Source of the DNA: Microtetraspora glauca
Lineage (GTDB): Bacteria; Actinomycetota; Actinomycetes; Streptosporangiales; Streptosporangiaceae
Reading direction: 5' to 3'
NCBI GenBank assembly: GCA_001570385.1
Contig: BBYL01000016.1
Span: forward strand, 228,642 to 292,641
Length of the DNA stretch: 64,000 bases
Positions 1 to 7,650 of this stretch are shown in pieces. The notes beneath the pieces are model-generated. The model did no database searches, was not told the origin of the DNA, and saw nothing but the letters and a program-made list of their open reading frames with translations. The position numbers and the translations under genes are program-made. Numbering within the stretch: the first letter of the stretch is position 1; every line of letters starts with the position of its first letter.

Positions 1-1217
1 ACACGGTCAACGGCTTCACCGTGCAGTCGCTGATGATGATGGCCGACCGCGCCGGGGTCTACGAGATCGACGGCAAGTACGTGTCGCTGATGAAGTACCT
101 CCCCTTCGCCTACCACCTCGACAACGCCCGGTTCGTCGCCTTCCTGACCGAGCTGGCGGAGCAGCGTGGCGTGCGGCACGTCGAGGCGCGACTCGACGAC
201 GTCGTGCTCGGCGACGACGAGTGGGTCGACCACGTGCGGACGACCGACGGCCGCGAGCTCCGGTACGACTTCTACGTGGACTGCACCGGCTTCCGGTCCA
301 TGCTGCTGGGCAAGGCGCTCGACACGCCTTTCCACAGCTACGCCGGCAGCCTGTTCACCGACTCGGCCGTGACCGGCAACCTGGAGAACGGCGGCCACCT
401 CAAGCCCTACACCACCGCGACGACCATGAACGCGGGATGGTGCTGGAACATCCCGACCCCCCAGAGCGACCACCTGGGGTACGTGTACTCGTCGTCGGCG
501 CTGTCGGACGACGAGGCGCACAAGGAGCTGACCGAGAGGTTCCCCGGCATCGAGGGGCTGCGGCAGGTGCGTTTCCGCAGCGGCAGGCACGACAAGGCCT
601 GGCGCGGGAACGTGATGGCGATCGGCAACTCCTACGCCTTCGTGGAGCCGCTGGAGTCCACCGGCCTGCTGATGATCGCCCTCGCCGTGCAGACGCTGAC
701 CAGCGTGCTCCCGGCCTCCTGGTCCGACGAGCAGGCCCGGGACGTCGTCAACATCGGGCTCGGGCAGCGCTGGGACGCGATCCGCTGGTTCCTGGCGATC
801 CACTACAAGTTCAACACCCGGCTCGACACGGAGTTCTGGAAGGACGTCCGCGAGCGGTGCGACATCTCCGGCTTCCAGCCGCTGCTCGCGCTCTACCAGA
901 ACGGGGCGCCGCTCACCCGGCGCGACCCGTACATCCTCGACCTCGCTCTCGGGGCGGCGCCCACGTTCTTCGGCCTGGCCGGGATCGACAACATCCTCCT
1001 GGGCCAGAAGGTGCCCGCCCGCCTGCTCCAGCGCGCCGAGCCGATCGAGGACTGGTGGGCCCGAAGGAAGGCGGGTGACGCGCTGGTCTCCCGGGCGCTC
1101 ACGCAGAGCCGGGCGCTGGAGGCGTTCCGGACGGATCCGGAGCTGAACGCCCAGCTTCTGAACGACCTGGACAGCTGGGCGGGCCGCCACATCGCCGGCT
1201 ACATCGGGATGTTGTGA
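1..1217 (+). CDS. Flavin-dependent halogenase, 5' end outside window
   Basis: This is the C-terminal part (about 405 codons, frame open from base 3) of an FADH2-dependent halogenase of the tryptophan/phenol halogenase superfamily. It would chlorinate an activated aromatic carbon of the polyketide. The family motif WxWxIP is visible as GWCWNIP near codon 145. Further on, GNSYAFVEPLESTG matches the conserved FAD-contact region of these enzymes. The N-terminal GxGxxG nucleotide fold and the catalytic lysine lie before the window edge, so activity cannot be judged. The flavin reductase that follows is the natural FADH2 supplier. Acting on free versus ACP-bound substrate cannot be told from sequence. 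The family call is firm; the substrate is inference. Confidence 0.92.
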   Translation, partial: TVNGFTVQSLMMMADRAGVYEIDGKYVSLMKYLPFAYHLDNARFVAFLTELAEQRGVRHVEARLDDVVLGDDEWVDHVRTTDGRELRYDFYVDCTGFRSMLLGKALDTPFHSYAGSLFTDSAVTGNLENGGHLKPYTTATTMNAGWCWNIPTPQSDHLGYVYSSSALSDDEAHKELTERFPGIEGLRQVRFRSGRHDKAWRGNVMAIGNSYAFVEPLESTGLLMIALAVQTLTSVLPASWSDEQARDVVNIGLGQRWDAIRWFLAIHYKFNTRLDTEFWKDVRERCDISGFQPLLALYQNGAPLTRRDPYILDLALGAAPTFFGLAGIDNILLGQKVPARLLQRAEPIEDWWARRKAGDALVSRALTQSRALEAFRTDPELNAQLLNDLDSWAGRHIAGYIGML

Positions 1218-1260
1218 CCCACGCGCGACCCACGCGCGACCCGTCGTGACCCGTCGTGAC
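1217..1260. repeat. Short tandem repeats after the halogenase stop
   Basis: Two copies of an 11-base unit (acccacgcgcg) are followed by two copies of a 10-base unit (acccgtcgtg), directly after the halogenase stop codon. No coding role is seen. It is one of several slippage-like duplications at gene ends in this window. Confidence 0.7.
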
Positions 1261-1396
1261 GAGGCGGGACGCCTCGCGGCCCAGCGCGCGCGCCCGGGTG
1301 GGCGCCGCGCGCGGGGCCGCCGCGCCCCGGTCACCGGTCCGGTCATCGGCCCCGGCCGCCGGCCTCGTCGCGTGGCCCCTGATCAGGAGGTACGAG

Positions 1397-1939
1397 GTGA
1401 TCGATCCTTCGGCACAACCCGTCGGGCGACCGTCTTCCACGGCCAGCCCCGCGGACTTCCGCGCGCTGATGGCGGCATTCCCCACCGGCGTCGCGATCCT
1501 GACGACCTTCGGACCGGACGGCGAGCCCAAGGGGATGACGTGCTCGTCCGTGTGCAGCGTGACGCTCACCCCGCCGGTCCTCCTGGTCTGTGTGCGGTAC
1601 GGGAGCCCCACCCTGGAGGCGATCACACGGCGGCTGACCTTCGCCGTCAATCTGCTGCACGAGGGCGCGGCGGACACGGCAGGGCTGTTCGCCTCCGGCG
1701 ACCCGGACCGCTTCGACCGGGTTCGCTGGCAGGCAGGGCCCGACGCAGCCGGGCCGCACCTGATCGACGACGCGCACGCGGTCGCGCACTGCCGGGTCGT
1801 CGGCACACAGGCGGTCGGCGACCACGTGATCGTGCTCGGGGAGGCCTGCCTCATCCGGCAGGAGGCGCGCCGCGACCCCCTGCTGTACGGGCTGCGCCGC
1901 TATGCCGCCTGGCCGGCCCCGCTGGGCGCGGAACGCTAG
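1397..1939 (+). CDS. Flavin reductase-like protein (halogenase partner)
   Basis: A 180-residue protein of the flavin reductase-like domain family (two-component monooxygenase reductases, HpaC/FMN-reductase type). It reduces free FMN or FAD with NAD(P)H. The N-terminal FRALMAAFPTGVAILTT block and the MTCSSVCSVTLTPP block are the flavin-binding signature of the family. The GTG start at 1397 is chosen because a perfect AGGAGG lies at 1385-1390; the open frame extends further upstream but without family sequence. It follows the halogenase and most likely supplies its reduced FAD. The ABM enzymes need no cofactor, and the luciferase-like enzymes at 31-36 kb lack a reductase of their own, so sharing is possible. 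The TAG stop forms a CTAG abutting IS630-like sequence. Confidence 0.9.
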   Translation: MIDPSAQPVGRPSSTASPADFRALMAAFPTGVAILTTFGPDGEPKGMTCSSVCSVTLTPPVLLVCVRYGSPTLEAITRRLTFAVNLLHEGAADTAGLFASGDPDRFDRVRWQAGPDAAGPHLIDDAHAVAHCRVVGTQAVGDHVIVLGEACLIRQEARRDPLLYGLRRYAAWPAPLGAER

Positions 1940-2100
1940 TGTCCCGGGCCTGAAATTCGCCGGCGACATTCATGCGAGGGATTCGAGGATCTCCTCCGCG
2001 GTCGTCTTCCACAGGAACGGCCGGGATGTCGTTCCCTTCCGTCGGTCCGGGCGGAACTCGTTGCCCTCGGGGTCGGTCACCGGGATCGACGGCGCTTCGA
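1940..2100 (-). pseudogene. IS630-type transposase C-terminal remnant joined to VOC-like remnant
   Basis: On the minus strand an open frame ends at a TGA at 1970-1972. Its last residues, PFLWKTTAEEILESLA, match the usual C-terminus of IS630-family transposases. Just upstream in the same frame is VTDPEGNEF, the typical end of glyoxalase/VOC-domain proteins. Neither gene is otherwise present. The remnant starts immediately after the CTAG at the flavin reductase stop, and IS630 elements insert at the TA of CTAG. I read it as the right end of a decayed IS630 element fused by deletion to a broken VOC gene. The transposase tail is convincing; the VOC part is short and less certain. Confidence 0.55.
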
Positions 2101-2308
2101 GCGGGCAGTCGGGCCGTGGGCTTGTGTCCGGGGGGTACGGAGCGGCAGATCCGGACGGAACCGCCGCTCATCGACGTGGACACACGGCACCGCTGAGCGG
2201 ACCCAATCGAGGGTGGCAGTGGTCAAGACGCTGAGTGGGAATCCGACACGGGTGGCGAGGCTTGTCGGCGGCCTTGATCGGGGAGAGTTCGATCGCACCC
2301 CGAATGCC
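2101..2308. other. Non-coding stretch with no recognised gene
   Basis: Between the pseudogene remnants and the TetR stop codon no frame shows family similarity or a ribosome site. It is probably decayed sequence from the same deletion event. Confidence 0.4.
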
Positions 2309-2917
2309 TCATCCCAGCGTGGCGGCCGTCCCGGTGATGATCACGCGCAGGCCGTGTTCGAAGGCATCCTCGCTGAGCGGGCTGCCGCCCGCGCGGTGGG
2401 ACTCCGTCAGGATCGGCATCGGTTCCTCGACGGGCTGCCCGGGTGAGCGGGGGGCCTGTTCCTGCAGCACGAATCCGGTGATGTAGTGGGTGAGGGTGCT
2501 GATCGTGCGCACCGCGAGCACGGGGGTGAACCCGCGATCCGTCATGGCGGCGAGTTCGCCCTCGAACATCCGCAGAGTCTCGAGGCTGAGCGTCGCCGCA
2601 CCGGCGACGACACGGGCGCCGTCGCGGTGGGCGAGCAGCGAGGCCCGGTAGGCGCGGGCGCGCCGGGCCAGCCACTCCTGCCAGGGCTCTTCCCGCCGTG
2701 GTGGCCCCATGCCGGCGGCCCGTACGATCGCGTCGGCCATGCCGTCCAGCAGTTCCTGTTTGGTGCGGATGTGCCAGTACAGCGCCGGCGACTGGACGCC
2801 CAGCTCGGCCGCGAGTCTCCGGACCGTCAGCCCGTCCAGGCCAACCTCGTCCAGCAGCCGCAGCGCGGCGTCGATCATCGTCTGCCGGGTCAGCCCGGGG
2901 CGTCTGCGGTCGCTCAT
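2309..2917 (-). CDS. TetR family repressor with TetR_C-like domain
   Basis: A protein of about 202 residues. The N-terminal helix-turn-helix (LTRQTMIDAALRLLDEVGLD through VQSPALYWHIRTKQELLD) is textbook TetR. The following helical domain, with PWQEWLARRARAYRASLLAHRDGARVVAG, resembles the tetracycline-repressor C-terminal family. ATG at 2917 is preferred over GTG at 2926 because an AAGG lies at the right distance. It is divergent from an alpha/beta hydrolase and the 53-base gap carries two copies of a palindrome (2927-2961), so it very probably represses both itself and the hydrolase. The inducer is unknown. This pair interrupts the biosynthetic genes and may be a local detoxification module. 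Confidence 0.88.
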   Translation of the reverse strand: MSDRRRPGLTRQTMIDAALRLLDEVGLDGLTVRRLAAELGVQSPALYWHIRTKQELLDGMADAIVRAAGMGPPRREEPWQEWLARRARAYRASLLAHRDGARVVAGAATLSLETLRMFEGELAAMTDRGFTPVLAVRTISTLTHYITGFVLQEQAPRSPGQPVEEPMPILTESHRAGGSPLSEDAFEHGLRVIITGTAATLG

Positions 2918-2926
2918 CGTTGACAC

Positions 2927-2961
2927 CTTAGCAGCGCTAAACTAGCCTTAGCGTTGCTAAG
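2927..2961. promoter_or_regulatory. Two palindromic TetR operators in divergent promoter
   Basis: CTTAGC-N3-GCTAA(A) at 2927-2941 and CTTAGC-N3-GCTAAG at 2947-2961 are near-identical palindromes 20 bases apart, centre to centre. They sit between the divergent repressor and hydrolase genes and are the obvious binding sites for the adjacent TetR protein. Confidence 0.8.
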
Positions 2962-2970
2962 GGGGTTGAC

Positions 2971-3771
2971 ATGATCATCACCACGGCAACCGACGGCACA
3001 GAGGTCCGTGCTATGGACGAGGGGCGAGGGCCGGCCGTGCTCATCCTCCATCCAGGGCTGGACGACGGCCGCTCCTGGGACAAAGTGGCGGCCCGGCTGA
3101 CGCCGCGCCACCGGGTGGTACGCCTGCACCGGCGGCAGTACCGGCAGGACCTGCCCGGCCCCGCGACGATCCCTCAGGAGGTCGAGCACGTGCTCGCCGC
3201 CACGAGGGAGATCACCCATCCGATCCTTCTCGTCGGCCACTCCTCCGGTGCTGTGGTCGCTCTCGAGGCGCTGGTCGCCGCGCCGGAGGCGTTCGCCGGG
3301 GCCGTCCTCTACGAACCGCCGGTCGTGATCGGCGCCCCGCTCGGCGGCCCCGGCGGCGAGATCAACACCCGCGCACGGCAGGCCATCGCGGCCGGTCACC
3401 CCGGCAAGGCGATGCGAATCTTCATCCGGGACACCGTAGGGCTCCCTGCCTGGATGGCCTTCCTCGCCGGTGTTTTCACCGCGTGCAGCCCGCGCTTGCG
3501 CCCGCTCGTCTCCCACCAGATCGACGACAACGAAGCGCTGGACCGGCTCGGCGTCCGGCTCGACGCCTATGCCGGGATCCAGACCCCGGTGCTGCTGCTC
3601 GGCGGTGATCGCAGTCCCGCCCACCTGGGCGAACGCCTCGACGCGCTGGCTCGGGTGCTGCCCCACGCCGAGCGGGTGGTGCTGCACGGTCAGGGACACA
3701 GCGCCCACGCGTCCGCGCCCGCCGACGTCGCCGCCACCATCGAGTCCTTCGCCGCCAGATCCACATCCTGA
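2971..3771 (+). CDS. Alpha/beta hydrolase
   Basis: A 266-residue cytoplasmic alpha/beta hydrolase. The nucleophile elbow is GHSSG (about residues 90-94). An oxyanion-side HPG motif (LILHPGLDDG) lies near residue 28, a DRS (GGDRSPAHL) sits at the acid position, and a GQGH near the C-terminus supplies the histidine. A good AAGGGGG precedes the ATG. It is divergent from the TetR gene and shares its double operator, so its expression is probably induced by that repressor's ligand. The substrate could be an ester or lactone, and a role in self-protection or in polyketide tailoring is equally possible. No fusion or truncation is seen. Confidence 0.85.
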   Translation: MIITTATDGTEVRAMDEGRGPAVLILHPGLDDGRSWDKVAARLTPRHRVVRLHRRQYRQDLPGPATIPQEVEHVLAATREITHPILLVGHSSGAVVALEALVAAPEAFAGAVLYEPPVVIGAPLGGPGGEINTRARQAIAAGHPGKAMRIFIRDTVGLPAWMAFLAGVFTACSPRLRPLVSHQIDDNEALDRLGVRLDAYAGIQTPVLLLGGDRSPAHLGERLDALARVLPHAERVVLHGQGHSAHASAPADVAATIESFAARSTS

Positions 3772-3920
3772 CCGCCCCGGCGCCTCACGAATCACCAGCG
3801 GAGGATGCGCATACGTGATGCTGCTCGTGCTGGAGACGGGCTTGAGCCGTAGGAGTCGGTCTGCTGGGCTTGCCTGGGTCGTGGCAGGCGGGATGATCAG
3901 GCTTCCACCTTGAGCGCGAG

Positions 3921-3960
3921 TTCGCCGCCCAGGTCCCGGGGAAGGGGCCTGGGCGGCGAA
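3921..3960. terminator. Long perfect hairpin between convergent genes
   Basis: A 13-base perfect inverted repeat (TTCGCCGCCCAGG at 3921-3933, complement at 3948-3960) with a 14-base loop lies between the hydrolase and the convergent ABM gene. It lacks a clear T tract but is placed to end transcription from both sides. Confidence 0.7.
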
Positions 3961-3966
3961 CCCGTG

Positions 3967-4341
3967 TCAGGAGTAGCCCGCCACCTTCTGGAAGAGGTCG
4001 AACGAGCGGCCGCGGTGCGGCTCCTGGTATCCCCTGAGCGGCGCCGTGGCGTCGCGGTGGTCCGGCCCCCGCTCCCACGCGGTGAAGGCGGCCATGTCCT
4101 CCCACTCGCTCATGACCGCGAAGACGTCCGGCTCGATGGCGGATCGCAGCAGTTCGTTGCCGAGCAGACCGGGGGTTCCGGCCAGCGTCGCGCTGACCTG
4201 GTGGTACGCCGACTCGACGGCCTCCACGTCGGCGCCGGTCGCCCGGCACCAGAGCACCACGCGGATCGCGCCCCGATCCCCGCCCTGTCGCACGCCCTGC
4301 TGTACGCCCTGCTGTACGGTCCGCCGCGCGGTCTCCTTCAT
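3967..4341 (-). CDS. Antibiotic biosynthesis monooxygenase (ABM) family, copy 1
   Basis: A 124-residue dimeric alpha-beta barrel (ABM) protein. Such cofactor-independent oxygenases convert polyphenols to quinones or assist cyclisation in type II clusters (ActVA-Orf6, PdmH). The core runs from about residue 26 (IRVVLWCRATGADVEAVESAY) to DLFQKVAGYS. The MSEWEDMAAFTAWE block is typical. It overlaps the upstream ketoreductase by one base (TGATG), so the two are translationally coupled. The N-terminus carries an unusual extension (TVQQGVQQGVRQGG) encoded by a duplicated 12-base unit. It is paralogous to the ABM gene at 20996, also coupled to a ketoreductase. The family is sure, the oxidation step unknown. 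Confidence 0.88.
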   Translation of the reverse strand: MKETARRTVQQGVQQGVRQGGDRGAIRVVLWCRATGADVEAVESAYHQVSATLAGTPGLLGNELLRSAIEPDVFAVMSEWEDMAAFTAWERGPDHRDATAPLRGYQEPHRGRSFDLFQKVAGYS

Positions 4342-5063
4342 CAGATGCCCCCGTCCACCATGAGGGTCTCCCCGGTGACGAACCGCGACTGGTCGCCGGC
4401 CAGGAAGAGCACCGCTCCGGCCACGTCGTCGGGCGTGCCCGGCCGGCCGAGGGCGATCAGGTGGCGGTAGCGGCTGAGCGCCCGCTCGTCCGCCTCCCCG
4501 GTCTCGATCGGGCCGGGCGCGACCAGGTTGACCCGGATGCCGGCCGGTCCCAGCTCCTTCGCCAGCGAGCGGGTCAGGCCGATCAGCCCCGCCTTCGCCG
4601 CGGTGTAGTGTGCCCGCCCGGGAAGCCCGCGCAGCGCGGCCGCGGCGCCGATGTTGACGATCGAGGCGCCGTGGCCCAGCAGGGGAAGGGCCCGCTGGGT
4701 GACGAGGAAGGCGCCGGTGAGGCTGGCGTCCAGGACCCGGTGCCAGTCCTCGACGGCGAGTTCGGCGAACGGGGCGTGGCTGATCGCGCCGGCGTTGTTG
4801 ACGACGACGTCCAGCCCGCCCACCGCCGACAGGCAGACGCCGACCAGCCGGTCCACGTCGCCGGCGTCGGACACGTCGGCCTGGACGACATGATGGTCGC
4901 CGCCGATCTCCTTGAACTCCCGGCGCAGCCCTTCCGCGTCCTCGCCGTCGTGCCTGGCGCACGTCACCACGGTCGCCCCGGCGCGTGCCAGGCCGAGCGC
5001 GACGGCCCGCCCGATCCCTCGCGTTCCGCCGGTGAGCAGGACTCTCCTCCCGTGCACGCTCAT
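4341..5063 (-). CDS. SDR ketoreductase-like protein with altered active site
   Basis: A 240-residue short-chain dehydrogenase of the FabG/PKS-ketoreductase type. The NAD(P)-binding TGGTRGIG is at 11-18, NNAG at 89-92, YxxxK as Tyr153/Lys157, and the usual MVDGGI end is present. Two of the four catalytic residues are replaced. The serine 13 residues before the tyrosine is Ala140, and the asparagine of the NVTG-type motif is Ser114. The related ketoreductase at 20244 keeps both. It may therefore have low reductase activity and act as a partner or cyclase helper to its coupled ABM protein. It overlaps the methyltransferase upstream by ATGA and the ABM downstream by TGATG. An AGGAG precedes the ATG. 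Confidence 0.88.
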   Translation of the reverse strand: MSVHGRRVLLTGGTRGIGRAVALGLARAGATVVTCARHDGEDAEGLRREFKEIGGDHHVVQADVSDAGDVDRLVGVCLSAVGGLDVVVNNAGAISHAPFAELAVEDWHRVLDASLTGAFLVTQRALPLLGHGASIVNIGAAAALRGLPGRAHYTAAKAGLIGLTRSLAKELGPAGIRVNLVAPGPIETGEADERALSRYRHLIALGRPGTPDDVAGAVLFLAGDQSRFVTGETLMVDGGI

Positions 5064-6157
5064 CGAATCTCCTGATCCTCGGTCGCCTCGGTCGCCCCGG
5101 TGCGGCGGCATTCGATGACGGTCCACTGGCCCGCCCCCGGACTGTTGACGATCTCGAAACCGGCGGATCCGAGCAGCGCCCGCCACTCGGCGAGGTCCCG
5201 CTCGCGCCCGCCGAAGCGGAGCATCATGTCGATGTCGAGGACCTTGCCGTGGTCCCAGACGTTCGCCGGCGCAAGCACGTGCTCCAGCACGAGCAGCCGG
5301 GCCCCGGGATCGCCGCCCATGGCGTCCCCGACCCGCCTCAGGATGGCGGCGGCGTCCTCGTCGTTCCAGTCGTGCAGCACCGCCTTGAGGATGTACGCCC
5401 GGTGCCCGGAGGGCAGCTCGCCGAAGAAGTCGCCCGGCGTCAGCCGCACCCGGTCCGCCACGCCGCGCTCGGCCATCACGGCGGCGGCCTCGGTCACCAC
5501 CTGGGGCTGGTCGACCAGCGTCCCCCGGACGTGCGGGTGCCGTTCGAGCAGCCCCGCCAGGAAGTGGCCGCGCCCCCCGCCGACGTCGACCACGTCCGCG
5601 AACCGGCCGAAGTCGTACGCGTCGAGGAACCTGCCGGTCGTGGCGGCGCTCATCCGGGTCATCGCCCGGTCGAACAGGGCACCCGCCTCGGGGTTGGCGC
5701 GCAGGTGGTCGAAGAACTCCGAGCCGAAGATCTCAGAGAACACCGGCCGCCCGGTGCGCAGGCCGCTGACGATCTCCCCGTACGGGAACCAGAGCAGGTC
5801 CGACCCGTTGAAGAGGACCATGTCCCGCTGGCTGCCGGGCACGTCCGACCGCAGCGCCTCGGCCATCTCGGTCAGCGCGTAGACGCCCTCGTCCTGCTCG
5901 GTGAAGACCCCGACCGCCGAGGCGCAGCGGAGGAGGCGGCGCAGGGCGTCCGGGTCCGTGGCCGTTCTCTCCGCGATCTCGGTGACCGGCAGCGGCCCGT
6001 CCGCGAGCACGTCCGCCACGCCGACCTCGGCCAGCGCGTAGATCACCTGCGAGATCCGCTTGCCGCTGGTCAGCAGGAGCAGCCGGGCCTGGGCCGGTGG
6101 CCGCGCCTGGGGAGGCGCCCCCGTCATGGTGCTGGCGCCGTGCCAATTGCCGTCCAT
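5060..6157 (-). CDS. SAM-dependent O-methyltransferase
   Basis: A 366-residue class I O-methyltransferase of the plant-COMT/actinomycete polyketide type. A winged-helix dimerisation domain fills about residues 30-110. The SAM site is DVGGGRG (191-197), and the catalytic base is His262 in LHDWNDED. It would methylate a phenol of the polyketide. The ATG at 6157 is chosen for its GGAG (AACGGAGATCAG-ATG), although the frame opens 45 bases earlier. It is the first gene of a minus-strand operon, methyltransferase then ketoreductase then ABM, all with 1-4 base overlaps. It is divergent from the DUF1772 gene. The family call is firm; the hydroxyl methylated is unknown. Confidence 0.92.
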   Translation of the reverse strand: MDGNWHGASTMTGAPPQARPPAQARLLLLTSGKRISQVIYALAEVGVADVLADGPLPVTEIAERTATDPDALRRLLRCASAVGVFTEQDEGVYALTEMAEALRSDVPGSQRDMVLFNGSDLLWFPYGEIVSGLRTGRPVFSEIFGSEFFDHLRANPEAGALFDRAMTRMSAATTGRFLDAYDFGRFADVVDVGGGRGHFLAGLLERHPHVRGTLVDQPQVVTEAAAVMAERGVADRVRLTPGDFFGELPSGHRAYILKAVLHDWNDEDAAAILRRVGDAMGGDPGARLLVLEHVLAPANVWDHGKVLDIDMMLRFGGRERDLAEWRALLGSAGFEIVNSPGAGQWTVIECRRTGATEATEDQEIR

Positions 6158-6210
6158 CTGATCTCCGTTCCACGTCGCTTCGCGCGCTGGCCGATCCCAC
6201 AACGGTGGCG

Positions 6211-6232
6211 TGAGCTGCTCAAAGAGCGCTCA
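6211..6232. promoter_or_regulatory. Nested inverted repeats in divergent promoter region
   Basis: TGAGC at 6211-6215 is mirrored by GCTCA at 6228-6232, and inside them GCTC-AAA-GAGC forms a second short palindrome. It lies between the divergent methyltransferase and DUF1772 genes. A regulator site is plausible, but no family is suggested. Confidence 0.35.
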
Positions 6233-6332
6233 GGTCCCGATCGAGGGGCCAGCTCAAGCGGCGGTCGAGTTACCCTCCACCGGCTGACGTGACCATGGCT
6301 GCGCCGTACCGGGTCGTCGAGAGGAGCGGGAC

Positions 6333-6788
6333 GTGATCCCGGAACTACTTGAGGTAATCGCGCTGATCACCAGCGGGGTGGTCGCCGGGGTGCTGTTCGC
6401 CGTGGCCGTCAGCGTCCTGCCCGCCCTGTTCGCCCTGCCGGCGGGGCGCTACATCGAGACCCATCGCCTGCTCGGCAAGGGCTACCACCCCACGATGCCG
6501 ATCGTGGTCAACGTGGCGATGGTCGCCGACCTCTGGCTCGGGCTGATGCCCGGCGACCGGCTGCCCAGGACCCTGTTCGTCGTGGCGGGGGTGCTGCTGC
6601 TGGCCAGCCAGTTCGTCTCCCACCTGGGCAATGTGCCCATCAACCGCCGGGTGAAGGCCGTCGATCCCGAGGCGGTCCCCGAGGGCTGGCAGGACCCCAG
6701 GCCCCTGTGGCGGGGGTGGCACATGCTGCGGACCTCGCTCGCCCTGGTCGCGCTGGCCGCGAACGCCGTCGCGGTCGTGCTGTCCTGA
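6333..6788 (+). CDS. DUF1772 membrane protein, anthrone-oxygenase-like
   Basis: A 151-residue integral membrane protein with about four helices (residues 5-35, 55-75, 82-102 and 130-150). It belongs to DUF1772. Fungal members of this family oxidise anthrones to anthraquinones, and actinomycete members occur in aromatic polyketide clusters. HLGNVPINRRVK and the WRGWHMLRT block near the C-terminus are family features. It is the first plus-strand gene opposite the methyltransferase operon and precedes the SchA/CurD gene. Oxidation of an anthrone-like ring to a quinone is a reasonable guess but unproven. GGAGCGGGAC precedes the GTG start. Confidence 0.8.
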   Translation: MIPELLEVIALITSGVVAGVLFAVAVSVLPALFALPAGRYIETHRLLGKGYHPTMPIVVNVAMVADLWLGLMPGDRLPRTLFVVAGVLLLASQFVSHLGNVPINRRVKAVDPEAVPEGWQDPRPLWRGWHMLRTSLALVALAANAVAVVLS

Positions 6789-6839
6789 CCGGCCCCGACC
6801 CCCACCGCGCCGACCACCGCGCCGGCCACCAGGTCGGCC

Positions 6840-6905
6840 GCCGAACCCGCCAACCACCAGTCACGACCGACCAGCACACCGGTCAGCACACCAGTCATCA
6901 CACCA
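6840..6905. repeat. Degenerate ACC-rich short repeats before SchA/CurD gene
   Basis: Several imperfect copies of a cagcacaccggt / cagcacaccagt / catcacaccagg unit lie between the DUF1772 gene and the SchA/CurD ribosome site. They look like slippage products; the last copy merges into the AGGAGG. Confidence 0.5.
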
Positions 6906-6915
6906 GGAGGACACG

Positions 6916-7650
6916 ATGCCCTTCGCCGCGATCAGCTACGGCGTCGCGCCGGGACACGAGGACGAGATCGCCGAGATCTTCGCCCCGGGAAACTTCACCC
7001 GCGCCGACTCGCCGGTCCTGCGGGACGAGGACGGGAAGGAGGTGGGGAGGCTGCTCGCCACCGGCCTGTTCATCCAGGACACCGACATGGTCCGGGTCAT
7101 CCAGTACGAGGGCGACCTCGCCGCCGTGGGCCGTCACATGGCAGCGCAGCCGGGGGTGCACGAGGCCGAGCGGCGCATCGCGCCGCTGCTCGCCACCCCC
7201 AGGGACACCTCCACGGCCGCCGGCTTCCGCGCCCACTTCGGCCGTTCGATCATGACGCTGGTCCACGAGCACGCCCGTCGCGACCGCGTCGCCACCTCCA
7301 TGATCGCCCTCCGGTACGGCCTGCGCCCGGACGCGGAGACCGCCGCCGCCGAGCTCCTGGCCTCCGCGCCGCCCGTCTCCGGTGAGGAGGGGCCGATCCT
7401 CGCGAGCGCGAGCTTCCTCCGGGGCTCCACACTCATCCGGGTCCACCAGTACGAGGGGGACACCGGCGAGGCCGTCGGGTATCTGGCGGCCCGGGAGCGG
7501 AGCGCGGGTGTGGCGGCGGTCGTCGAGGACGGGGACGCGGGGTTCGACGGGCGGGTGATGCGCTGCATCTCCCAGCTCTCCGTGCTGAACCCGCCGCGTC
7601 CCCGTACCGGATCGGAGGAGGTCACACCCGTGCCGGATCGGCGGCGGTGA
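6916..7650 (+). CDS. Double SchA/CurD-domain protein
   Basis: A 244-residue protein made of two tandem SchA/CurD-like domains, at about residues 1-98 and 115-225. The family is known from spore-pigment and pentangular polyphenol clusters (schA, curD). Its exact reaction is poorly defined; an oxygenase or cyclisation role is suspected. The first domain shows MPFAAISYGVAPGHEDEIAEIF and VRVIQYEGDLAAVGRHMAAQPGV. The second repeats the pattern with TSMIALRYGLRPDAE and IRVHQYEGDTGEAVGYLA. An AGGAGG lies 6 bases before the ATG. The last 29 bases overlap the convergent POT transporter. It is one of the best indicators that the cluster makes an extended polyphenol. Confidence 0.9.
   Translation: MPFAAISYGVAPGHEDEIAEIFAPGNFTRADSPVLRDEDGKEVGRLLATGLFIQDTDMVRVIQYEGDLAAVGRHMAAQPGVHEAERRIAPLLATPRDTSTAAGFRAHFGRSIMTLVHEHARRDRVATSMIALRYGLRPDAETAAAELLASAPPVSGEEGPILASASFLRGSTLIRVHQYEGDTGEAVGYLAARERSAGVAAVVEDGDAGFDGRVMRCISQLSVLNPPRPRTGSEEVTPVPDRRR

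Noticed and set aside
6898..7446. Long minus-strand frame opposite the SchA/CurD gene
   Set aside because: It is the complement of a gene with clear family motifs and has no motif or ribosome site of its own; high GC opens antisense frames throughout this window.
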